NCBI GenBank assembly: GCA_965649825.1
Contig: OZ287707.1
Coordinates: 620,001-684,000, forward strand
DNA: 64,000 bases
Source: Penicillus capitatus
Lineage: Eukaryota; Chlorophyta
Direction of reading: 5' to 3'
The translations under genes were made by a program, and so were the position numbers. The notes below the pieces were generated by a model. The model worked only from the letters and a program-made list of their open reading frames with translations, was not told where the DNA came from and made no database searches. Position 1 is the stretch's first letter; each line of letters opens with the position of its first letter. This document shows, one piece after another, positions 8,096-19,200 of this stretch.

Positions 8096-11000
8096 CTACA
8101 CATAGAAACGATATATGTCGGCGAAATGCAGCATAGCAGTAAAGAAAGCAAGCATACTCTGCCTTGCCCGTCGAATATAAGGTCTGAATTCTTCAGCCTG
8201 TTCGTCCATTATGGTTGTTCTTTGTAGAAGCCTATCATTAGCACCCATGTCTCTCATGTATTTCTCCCAGAACTCCGTATATGCCTGACACACACCAGTC
8301 CCGACGAGAATAGAAGATGTCGGTTTACCGTTCGAAATTTTCGAAGATCTTCTCTCCACATGTCTTCGGGACTTCGGGCGCTGATTTCGTGGACGCACAT
8401 CTTGAGCTTTTCTGTCTTCTGCCGAAGTTCTTCGATTTTCTCGAATGTCAAATGATCCATCGGCATCTTCAGTAAATAGTTAAATGTTGCTTTGCGCGTC
8501 ACGTCTTCTGCTGTTGTCTCGACTTCAAACACGTCATCAACTGCTGTCTCTGTTTGATGCGTTTTCTTATAATCTAGCAGCTGTTTGTCGAACTTCATCT
8601 GTTCCATGTCTTTGATGACATCCTTTTTCTTCCGATTTGTCAATGCCAGCTTTCCCTCCGCAACTGCTGTGATGAACCGAGCTTCATTCTCGAGGACATT
8701 TATCAACTGTTCGGCATTCTGTACACATACTCTTCCAAAAGCAGCATATAGGAGAGCAACACTTACGGAGACGATGGATGCCTTGCGTTTAATGTAATAC
8801 GCCATTCGAACACGAAAAAATTCAGAAAGAATGTCTGTGACGTTCGCATATCTCTTAATGCGCCCGTCATGACTCAACAACACCATGTTCGCCGTCGATA
8901 GTTTGGTTGTCAGTTTTAGGCTTTCGGCAATCCCTTGCAGTTGTAAACGCTGCATCTGCTCAGAATCCACGTAGATTGTAATGTTGACGCGTGTATCTGT
9001 CGTTCTGTCGAAATAGTCTGGGATAAGTGCTGGCGTATCTGGTCCAGAAGGGACCATAGCTTTCTTTAGGAACTCTTTGTAGTCGTCAGTCCATTTTCCC
9101 AGAGGCAGTTCGGAGATCTCGATAGTTCCTTGCTCTTTGTTCGCTGAATACACCCCAGTCGTTAAGATGGACTCATCCTCAGAATCGATGGACTGGATTT
9201 TTCCATTGAAGCCCATATACCAGGGCGTCATCTTTCGAGGCTTTTCTCCATCCAGCATTCCTAGTAGATTGTTGACGATACTAAGAGGATTGTAATTGGG
9301 TATGCAGGTACTCCATCCAGTGCCAATGCCTTCGGCGCCGTTTACCAGGACCATGGGAATGATTGGTACATACCACTTCGGTTGAATTGACATGCCATCG
9401 TCTAAAAGATACTGCAAAATATCGTCATCTTGTTTAAGAAAGATGGAACGGATCAAAGAACCCTGGGAAGTATACAGGTATCGCGGACTAGCAGCATCGC
9501 TTCCTCCCTAAACAAAATAAACACACAGGCAAATGTTTGTGTTTCTTACCGTCGACATTGCTCACCTGCAACCGTGTTCCAAATTGTCCACTGGGTTCCA
9601 AAAGGTTGATATTATTAGAGCCGACGTAATTCTGAGCGAGTTTGATGATCGTGGCGCTAAGGCTCTCATCTCCGTGATGATATGCCGCATGCTGACTAAC
9701 GTATCCATTGAGTTCGAGTACCTAGATGAACCAATGAACACATGTGTTGGTGGTTTGAGTAAACAGAACCTTCATTTCCGTAGGACCCTTCTTCAGGATA
9801 CTGTAAACGATCTTTCTCTGTCCGACTTTTAGCCCGTCCATCAGAGCAGGAATCGATCGATCAATGTCTGTCACAGAGAATAGAATAAGCTCCTTATTGA
9901 CAAACTCTGTGTATGTCAGTTGGGATTGATTATGATCGATGAACGTTCCTTCGTGGAAAGATGCCAACCACTCCTTTCGATCGTTTGCGCGTCCCTTGGA
10001 GAAAGCCATGTCAATGGCCTCGTCTGCTTCCCTCCCTGTTATCATGATACAGTCAACAAAAATAGTGGTCTTGTATACTGAATCGGCTAACCTTCGTACG
10101 CAAACACTCTTGTCTTAGAAGGAAGTGCCTTGAAGATGTTGACGGCATCCTGCCGTGTGAATGCTCCCAATCCCTTGTAATACTTCACCTTCCACTCTTT
10201 GGTTCCCCGTCCAAGGGCTTCCTTCCAGTGCTCATACTCTGGCAGCGTGTAGAAAACCTTCTCCTCTTCTCCCTTTGACGCCTTTTAAAACAGGATTCAA
10301 TTCTTCTTTGGTCAAATAGAAAAATAACACAAATGACCTTTATAATCGGCGTCAGAAAATCCTGGATAAAATTGGAAAGCCGAAGAAGTGAAGGGTGGTG
10401 GTGGTGCAGGAAGTTAATTATCAGTCCTTTGATGTGCGAACCGTCGTAGTCAGGACCAGTCATCATCAAGATACGGTCGTATCTTAGATTTCTAGTATCT
10501 GTATATTCCTAAAAACAATAGATACCGTACAAACAATGCATTAATTTGTTAGACAGTCTTCTATTACTGTGTTATCCCGGAGGCCAATGATTTCTTTGAG
10601 GTGCTGGATTTCCTTGTTCTTCGAAATCATAGCAATAGTGGCATTTCGCACATTTAAAAGTTTTCCTCTATACGTGTTTTTCGTCTCGTTGGCAAGAAAA
10701 CAATGACTTACTTCAGAGGGAAGACCCCGAACTTATCTCTGCCGATGATCCCAATCCCAGCCATTGCTAGGGCTTTTGCTGAATCGCCTTCAGTAAGAAT
10801 TAATGTGCGATCTTGCGAGTTTTGAGTACCCGCAAAATTTGCATCGTCAAGTTTTGGAACTGCAAACAACAAACACGTTCGAAGTTTTGTACATGAAAGA
10901 ACTTTGTTTACTTTTAATTCTCGGCGACGCCGTGTCATCAGATTTCTTTAGCGGCTGTGTCGATTGGGTAAAGCTCACCAGCAGATCTTCCACACCACAT

Positions 11001-12400
11001 CGTGCCACCGCGTCGACGAACTCGTCTGAGAGGGCGCATCTTGAACCAAACTTTGCCACTCGGCTTGCCAAGTGTTCCTTTGTCTGACTATCGAAGGCCG
11101 GATTCTCGATCTTGCAGTTGATGAAAACATGTAGATAGTTCTTGACATGCGGCGCGCGCAGCGTGGTGTCGGTCTTCCTGGCGATCCTTTCAGCCAAGGC
11201 ATCGGATACCTGATCAACAATGTGGTTCACATGAGAACCTCCTTTCATCGTGCAGATCGAATTGACAAAACTCATCTGCCACATCATTCCTTCGATCCAC
11301 TCCAGATCTATTGTACTGTCCGATTTCACCTGTTGAAATTCTCCGTCCGATCTCGCGACGACAATCTCCCATCGGTCATTAGGCTTGAAGTGCACTCTGG
11401 TAGGAGGTCCTGCTGTCCTCTCCCCCAAGAAAAGATCCACATAGTCTTCGAATGTATGGACGGGGAGCATGAATCCGTTGAAGGAAACGTTGACATCTTT
11501 ACCAAATAATCCAGCCATATCGTACGTACGCTTTCTCATGATCGACACAATGTCGTCATCCAAGCGCGTCACACCAAATTTTTGCAAATCAGGTTGGAAG
11601 GAAATGCGGGTCCAACTTCTTGTCGATATGGAAGCTGTGACTTCAGGCACATGTGTGTCACGCATATTGTTCGAGAAGACCTGTCTGTATTTTCTTCTCC
11701 CATCGCTCGTTTCGACTGTAAACTTGGTCGAAAAGATGTTGGCCAGTTTAGCACCGAGTCCATTACAGCCTCCTGTCATCTGCATGCAAAAAACCATTAG
11801 CAGAGATCTGCATGTTGAATAGTTTAATCTGCACAGATTTTACCTTCTTCTCTCTGTCATTGAAGTCAGAACTAGTCAGAAGACTGCCAAACATGAGTTC
11901 TGGAACGTAGATGTTCTCTTCCTTGTGCATTTCGATGGGCACTCCTGCACCATTATTCCAGATTTCTATAAGATTCTCCTCCTGAGAGAGGCATTGGCCG
12001 ATAGACATCGACAATCTGAAAGTAAGAGTTTACCGGGTTGACTTGGACGCGGAGTTCGTTCATCGACGCGTCGCGCACTTTGTTATCAGCGGCGTTGACC
12101 AGAATCTCATCGAAGATTTTGTACAGACCAGGGACAACGCTGACAGCTTTGCACACCATACGTTCACTGTCGTGGACCCATGTTGTGTAAGATTGACTCT
12201 CCACGCTTCCTAGAAACAGCCTTCGGATCGAAGGCTTTTTCGGAAGACTGGCTTGTACCTATGTACGTGTCTGGTCGTAAGAGGATGTGCTCTAGATGGG
12301 TCTTCTTTTGGAAGACTTCTTCAACAGCGTTCTTGGCCTGCGGCAGAAAGGAAGCTGAGGTTAATATGAGGATATTAAACGGATAGCGAACCTGAGACAT
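8096..12400 (-). CDS. TOP2: DNA topoisomerase II (eukaryotic type)
   Basis: Type IIA topoisomerase, which passes one DNA duplex through a transient double-strand break in the nucleus. Exon 1 is only ATG TCT CAG, followed by a 54-nt intron (12338-12391). Exons carry the GHKL ATPase (RPDTYIG, FDEILVNAADNK, NGAGVPI, GCNGLGAKLANIFS), the transducer with QTKEHL, the TOPRIM start LTEGDSAKALAMAG and a later PDYDGSHIKGL. The breakage-reunion domain follows, with EPSGQFGTRL and the catalytic-tyrosine motif ASPRYLYT. The last intron (GTAAACC...GTCAG) joins DLRKFRT to AYTEFWEKY, giving a stop at 8096; little of the usual charged C-terminal tail is present. The TOPRIM triad reads T-G-P-D-Y-D instead of T-D-Q-D-x-D, so the first aspartate is glycine (see findings). 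Confidence 0.93.
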
Positions 12401-12663
12401 CGTTGACAGAAATGGAGCAGCAAAGAACCGTGAACGGACGTGGATGCGAACGAACTGCGAACGAACGGATTCACAGGGGGATGCAATGGAATGCAATTAC
12501 ACAAAAATGGAGACTGAATGATGACACATCTATCAACGACGCAGCGGTATTTGTCAAGAAACCAGATATCTCTACAGAGGTCTCGGCGAAACCTGAAAGC
12601 GAAGAAACTGTTCAGCAGTCAGAAGAGACAAACAAAACGGAGGTTTGAATCACACTTGCATTG
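12401..12663. other. Short intergenic region upstream of TOP2
   Basis: The 263 bp hold the TOP2 5' region and the CELF-like 3' flank. An 81-codon plus-strand frame (12403-12648) fills it but has no family similarity and begins three bases from the TOP2 start, so I do not call it a gene. Confidence 0.5.
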
Positions 12664-14092
12664 TCATCCATTTTTTGCAGTCTTTTCACGAAAACGGACG
12701 ACAAGTTTTCTCTGATTCGCATCCCAAGGGAAAGATGTTCCATCGAGCTGTTCGATTGCTGCGAGATTCATTTCTTTTGTTTCATACGTGATAAAGGCGC
12801 AGACAGCCTCTGTGTTTCCCATCTTTTCTGAGGATATTGAGTTCGAGAATTTCGCTAAAGGGACGGAGTATGTCCCATAGTGTATATTCGTTTACTTGCT
12901 GCAGTATCTGACCGATGAACAATGTCCATTCTTTGACTCTGGGATCACTGAATTCTTTCCAATTTTTTCCGTTAGCCCCGACGAGCACATCACTCAAATC
13001 TCGCACCGTCGACACGCTATCGTGCTGACCCATCCCAAAATTGACGGTCGATAGATGCAGCGACGTACTCGTGGTCGTCAGATTGGAAATCGGCGCCACA
13101 ATTGCTCTCGTCTCCTTTCCAAAATCCTGACACGAATTATCTATGCATCAACAAGAAGCCCATCCATCTGTTTCTGTCCTTTTCAGAAATCGGTGACGTT
13201 CTTCCTGAACCATTCGAGGCGGCTCATTCCAATGAGGTTTCCCATCCCCATGCGACTGAAGAGGTATCCCATCTCGAGTGGATCTCTTTTTCTCTTTGTT
13301 CTCCCCCACACAGCAACGAAAACGGTCGCTTGGTGACGTCCGTACGATCTTCTGGTGTCAATGGTCTCTTCTCGCCGATGACTTGTGCTGCGCTTCTGAC
13401 GGGATCTGCTGTTTTGGCATCTGCAAATTTCACGACGAGCGGTCGTTTGGATTCTTGAAACAGAAATCTCTCGTTGAGTGTGCGAATGGCATCTTCTGCC
13501 TGACGCCATTTCTCAAACCGAACGAACGCACAACAAACAGCTACAACATCACGCACGACGCAGATCGATGAGACGCAAACGCGCGAATCAACCTGCAAGA
13601 CGCTTGAGCATCTCGAACTCAGTGATCGCACCGAACTGCGAAAAGAGTCTCTCCACGTCACTCTCCTGAACCTCGCGCGGAATCTATTATCACAAATCCG
13701 CGAAGAAGTATCGCCGGCAACCAGCGACGTTTCCAGGCGCACTTGTCCGACGAAGAGCTTTCGAGGCTTGATCCCGACGTGACGATCGCCACGCTTAAGC
13801 GGATCGGCAATGCGTATGACGAGGCGTTTCGTGCTGCCGAGGTCAAGTCGACCCTCTTCCGCACCCTCGAGGATGCGCTCGACGTCGGACTAGATTTCGA
13901 ACCAGATCATCGCGCCGCGTGTGGAAACATTGAGTTGACGCGGCGTCAACATGTCAATGAACTGAACGTGGCCAAGAGAGTCAAATCGACGCCGGAGAGC
14001 GTTTTCGTCGACATCGACAGGGACTTGACCGACAAAGAGCTTAGGACTCTAAGAGACACAGTTGTCTTCGACACTCATCCAGACTCCACCAT
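12664..14092 (-). CDS. CELF/Bruno-like three-RRM RNA-binding protein, two lesions
   Basis: Three RRMs can be read in order. The start is ATG followed at once by a 45-nt intron (acceptor CTCTTAG), then KLFVGQVPVDVDENALRRRF (RRM1). KRLVIRIADP and PRKLFVGQ precede a 59-nt intron, and IPREVQESDVERLFSQFG starts RRM2, which has a 52-nt intron before CCAFVRFEKW and ends LVVKFADAKTA. LFIGQI...ILRPFSEILEL is RRM3, ending at KTAKNG and TGA. This layout is typical of CELF/FCA-type splicing and translation regulators. In RRM1 an in-frame TAG follows the RNP1-like RGAMIWFE. In RRM3, four extra bases (TGTC) interrupt the RNP1 motif RGCAFITY. Either lesion could be sequence error; together they raise the possibility of a young pseudogene. 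Confidence 0.75.
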
Positions 14093-14252
14093 TCAACCAG
14101 CCGTCAATAATGCAGAACGCGAATCGTCAATCACTGAACGGAACGGTTAAATGCGACGGCTATCGTGAATAACGCATGCAGTAAGAAATTTTCTCCTGTT
14201 CAAAAAAGATAAACGGTTCTCATCTACACGACGAGCTTTGAAGAAAACCAAA

Positions 14253-16229
14253 ATGGCCCAGATGTTCAGACGCCATGTCTGGACGCTCCTTTGTGTTATG
14301 GTTCTTTCGGCTTTGGCGACAGACGACGTCCCGCTGAATCACATTCAAGTTTGTTTTTTTTTTCTGCCCGTATCAACTGACTTAGACCTGTCTGTCCCCG
14401 TGATGAGGTACTTCATGCGCACAACAGCTACCATTTGATTCCCGAAGATTCGGTTCTCGGATTGCTCGACTCGTACGTTAAAATAATCTATCTGTATGGA
14501 TATCTATCTCTAACCTGTGTCTGATGGCACAGGAGAATTGTTCAGTCCATTGCCGTATGGATCACTCCTGTTCGAAAGGGATTTGGTTGTGTGCACATTT
14601 AGAATACTATCTTTGATGTGGCGGCTGAGAACGGAACACAGAGTTTTGAGTACGGGTATCCTTCCATGTACGATTTACTGGACGTATGGGGAGTTCGATC
14701 TCTCGAACTGGACTGTTTTTACGATCCTGACGGAGGTTTCACCAATACCAGCACGCTCATTTCAGAATTACGCTGTTTGCTGAAACAGGTCATTATTCCA
14801 AACCGGCTGGAAGGAAAATTGCCGGAAGTCGAACGCCTTTCTCCACCGAAGACCTCGATAGGCCTGGGTGCGCCTGATGACGCCACACATTTTAGACCTT
14901 GTCTGCATTGAGTGTGTATCATAGTTGGAAAGTCTTGCACATTCCAGATGTGGATTTCAACAGTACATGCTTCACTCTGTTGGGGTGTCTGCAACAGATC
15001 AAAGACTGGTCTGATTCGAATGAGGGCCACATTCCCATCTTCATTTCCATCGAGCCTTCGGCAAGAATGCACAGGAACTTGCTGTCCTGCATTTGAGATG
15101 GCGTTCCTGTATTCAGGTATATGATCCAAACGATTTGCTTGGTGAGGAGGCAGTAGGACTTCTGAATCAATTACTCCAACAGCGAGAGGGGGAGCCAATG
15201 GAGCTCACTGTTTCCCGTCCTATCGATGAAGATGCTTTTGGGAGTCTATTGGAAGAAATCTTGAGTGTCTTCAACGTATCCGATATTATCACACCGTCTG
15301 AAATCAAGGGCAACGACACAACACTAGTGAACGCCGTGACTACAAGAGGGTCGGTCCATCTTCCTTCTGTTACCCCTCGCCATTCACTGTTTTCGTTCTG
15401 TATTCAAAGGTGGCCGTTGCTGTCTGAATTAAGGGGACGCGTGCTGTTCATAATGTCTCCAGTATATACCGATTTTCTACTTTCTGTCTATCCAGGGCTA
15501 GAGAACTCGCCGATCTTTCCTTCGGCATACGACGATCGTCTGCATCGAGATCACACAGTATTTGTTGCCGTACAGGCCACTGATCCAGCATTGCCTACGA
15601 ACGAAGCTCGCTGGAACAGAACAGTACTTTCGCCGTTTTCTTGAAAAAGCGAAATAACGGGGCATTCTTAGGTCAATGCCTTGACAAGGAACTTGACAGA
15701 GTTCATCGATCAAGGCTACATCGTTCGTGGATTTGCCGATTATGCAACTTCAGAAGCCCGAGCGTCATACACCAGACGGTCTGCCGTTCAAGTCTTTCGT
15801 CCGGATTCCTAATGTCTGTCTGGTTTTGATCAGGAGGGATCGTGTCATTGCCGCTGGAGCGCACTTAGTAGCCACAGACTATCCAGGCGGAATTCAGCCC
15901 GAGACATTCGACTCGACATATAGTGTCCAATTAGAAAACGATTCCGTGGTTGTCTGCAATCCAAGGACATCCAATGCGTCATGCCAAAGCATCGACTTCA
16001 TTGCGAGGACTGAACCGCCACAGCCATCGCTTGACTCTGCATGTATGCTTGCATGATCCACTCACTCACTGTTCTTATCTTCATCACCTTCCGGCCAGCT
16101 TCTCCTGAGGTGACTCCAGACGATCAGTTGGTCGATTTAGACGTCGACGAAGAGAGCGCAGCCCATTCCATTCGATATCATTTAATCATGCTTGGCATTA
16201 CTGCTATTGCTGCTATTGTGATCCTGTAA
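14253..16229 (+). CDS. PI-PLC-C1 family phosphoinositide phospholipase C
   Basis: The start at 14253 (MAQMFRRH) is followed by a hydrophobic signal peptide (LLCVMVLSALA). Family landmarks appear in order after splicing: LNHIQ joined to HAHNSYHL (first active-site His), YPSMYDLLDVWGVRSLELD, WKVLHIPDVDF (second His region), IKDWSDSNEGHIPIFI, SVFNVSDIITPSEIKG, GWPLLSELRGRVLFIM, FIDQGYIVRGFADYATSEA and AAGAHLVATDYPGG. These match the calcium-dependent PI-PLC-C1 proteins (Pfam PF16670), not the classical eukaryotic X/Y-domain PLC. Introns are short, for example about 60 nt after LNHIQ. The protein ends in a hydrophobic stretch (HLIMLGITAIAAIVIL) with no tail, so it is probably GPI-anchored or type I membrane-bound, with the catalytic part in the secretory lumen or outside the cell. 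Confidence 0.82.
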
Positions 16230-16247
16230 TCGTCATACCTAGCCTTG

Positions 16248-19200
16248 ATGGACGATAAACCTTTCTGTCGACAGTACGATTCTGTAATGGTGGAGGTCGA
16301 AACGCCGAGAGAGAGCGGCGGCGGTAGTGGATTGCCTCCTCTGTACTCGATGCGAATCGTCTCGCTGGAACATCGAATGCGACGACCCATACCTGGACTG
16401 GACTTCTGTTTCAGCGAGCTTTCGGGGACCTGTGTTGAGCGCGTCCCTGTGATGACGGTCTTCGGATCAACATCTGCTGGACAGAGCACTTGTTTGCATG
16501 TCCACAAAGTGTTCCGTTTTTCCCTGTGCCTCCAACTGACAGAAGGACGACGATAGGTTATGCCTTACTTCTATGTGCCTTTCCCGACGGAGGTCTCGAT
16601 CGAAACCGATGAAGGTCAGATATCTGTCATGCCAACGCTACAGCGCCAAATGCAGTGCAGTTTCCAGATTTATGAGCTCCTTTGGAACATCTCTGGAAAG
16701 TGCCTTGAACGAATCATCGTCATATCGATGCCAGAGACTGTTTAATCTGCAGTTAGTGTCCGCGAGGGACATCTATGGATTCCATCCCGAAGACCACGTG
16801 TTTATCAAAATCGTGCTGTACAATCCTCGGGACGTGGCAAATGCCGCAGAGATTTTGCAAGTAAGGATGAGATACGTTCCGTGATCGTCGTAGACAACAA
16901 ACGTGGGCGTGGATGTCAGAGAGGCGCAGTGAACGGAATTACATTCCAGCCATACGAAACGCATCTGCCCTTTCATCTTCAATTCAAAGTGATGCTTGTT
17001 ATTGTTGAAATGCAAAAGTGTGTTGGTGCTGCGGCAGATTGACTACAATCTTTTTGGAATGGGGATGCTTGATTTGAGAAAGCTCTACTTTAGACAACCG
17101 CTTCCTGAACACCATATCGATCGACATGCCAAGTGGCGAGATTCCGGTGCATCACACCAGGATGCTGAGCAGATCGGTGCCGAAAGGACCGTTTGGGCAG
17201 CTTCGATGGACGGTGGAGCTGCTGGTTTGTTCAATGCGGATCCTGTTTGGACCTGTCAAACAACACCTGTCTCTCTCGTCTGGCCAGTTCATGACAGGCA
17301 GGACAGATCGTTTGGCTAAAGACGTGTTGGGTGAGAAGTTCCTGTTGTTTTAGATCGATCAGCAGACAGAGTCCGTGTACCTTGGAAGCAGATGCTGTTG
17401 CTGAAGACATCCTGAACGTGCATCAAGTGCAAACAAGATATCTCATGTTCTCTGTTGTGAATTACCTACTCGTATTCTGTCAGCTAAAGTGGGAGAGCAT
17501 TGATGAAGTGGATGAGGACACACGTGTGATGCAGAGTTTGAGTGGATTTTGGCCAGAAGATACATCTTTCATGGACGGTCTACCGATCCAGCGTGACGTC
17601 AAGGGGGAACTCTGTGAAGACATTGTCAGGATCAAAAAGAAAATAAAGGCAAAATACAGAACTTATGAAGAGAATGAACATTCGATCGCCTTTCAGGATA
17701 TGCAAAATTCGTACAAGACCTTCTCTTCAGTTAGGGAATCGATTTCTGCCTCTGCCAGCAGGAATCGTTCCGCTTTGCTCAGTGCCTGGAAGACATCTCG
17801 TCGTATGCTGATCACAACGAAACGTGCAGTTTTGAAGGCTGATCGGTTTAGGGCAATGCAAAGCGCCTATATCTCCAGCCAATAGTTTGATCGAAAAGCA
17901 ATCACACTGCGCCTGTCCGTCACCGGTGCACGAAACGGCAACAACTTCACATACCGACCTGCATGATGATAATGGGAGTCTTCGGGTATCTCTTGTTTTG
18001 CTTCTCGGCGTCTCTGTGACTTGTGCCGTAGGAGGATGTTGTTGAAACAGAAGGGGTCTCGGACTGTGGACTCCTGCTCGAATTGGCCGACATCGCAGAG
18101 GCAGACATTGCAGTGAACATTGAACAAGACCAGCAAGAGATCCAGGACATCATGACATGCTACGAAGGTCACATGCGTTTTCTGTGTCCTTTCATGATGT
18201 CGAGAATTCTATCCCTGCAGAAGATGAAGAGGCGGATGACTCTGGAGAGGAATCTGTCAAAAAGATGAACAAAAATGCAGTCCTTGGACCAGACCTTGCG
18301 GTTGAAGAAGAGACAAAGCAGAACGACGCTGTGGAGTTAGCAGACATGGCGTATGTGTTCCAAGAAAACGAGATGCTGCGTAACGTCGGAGCGTATTTGG
18401 TACCCATCAGACGACCTCCATCTCATCGTGAGGTCGAACAAGATGTGGAAAAATCGATCGTTGCAACCGACAACCGTCGCCCAAGTTACTGCTACACATC
18501 GCATCTTGATCGACTTGCTTGGAAACAGACGCCGTCCTTCACCGATTCCAGATCTCATTGGGACAGAATCAGGCTTCAACAAACGACAAGGCCACCTTCC
18601 TTTACGGACAGCCAATTTCAAGTGAAGGATCATTTTAGAAAGCGCTCGCTCATTCAAGCTCATCTCGTGTGGAAGGATTCGAGGGGACGTTGGATTTGGG
18701 GAACATGTGCTCAGCCACCAACTCGTCAAGAAATTGATCAATGGATTTCTCAGAACCTGTTGACGGTCGACGAGCCGTCCGATGGAGAACAAGAGATGGA
18801 AGATGTCGAACTGCCGACGATAGCTGAAGAACAGGACTACGGCAAACGGCCAGATTCTCCGGATTACGACGAGTCCTCCAACTTCTTCTTCACTCCTCGA
18901 TCACTCAAGGCTTTGACAACTGCAAGAAAACGTGCACCTCATCAGAGAGGACCTGGCTCTTTATATAAGCGTCTGGTGTAGGGAGAGGATCTGATCATCA
19001 GAAAACAAAAGACAGGATTTCTGTTGGAAGATTCGATCGCACATCGGAGCTCTCTGGTACGAGTGCTTCAGATTCCAGTCGATGGAAGAAACAGCGACGC
19101 AGTGAGACGAGACTAAAGATTCCTGAATACCAAGCAGCACAGCAGTTGATAGTTTGCTGCATCGAAATCCATGCGGCATCAAGGTGTGAAAACCGCTCCT

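Noticed and set aside
12403-12648. 81-codon plus-strand ORF between TOP2 and the CELF-like gene
   Set aside because: It has no similarity, lies within the TOP2 promoter, and is within chance length.
14061-14067. Second in-frame TAG near the start of the CELF-like gene, suggesting TAG is read as an amino acid
   Set aside because: It is the acceptor of a 45-nt intron right after the ATG. TAG also ends REV3 and the hydrolase at their natural ends.
13743-14150. 135-codon plus-strand ORF with clean composition
   Set aside because: It is exactly antisense to RRM1 and the RRM1-RRM2 linker of the CELF-like gene, whose conserved motifs explain the openness.
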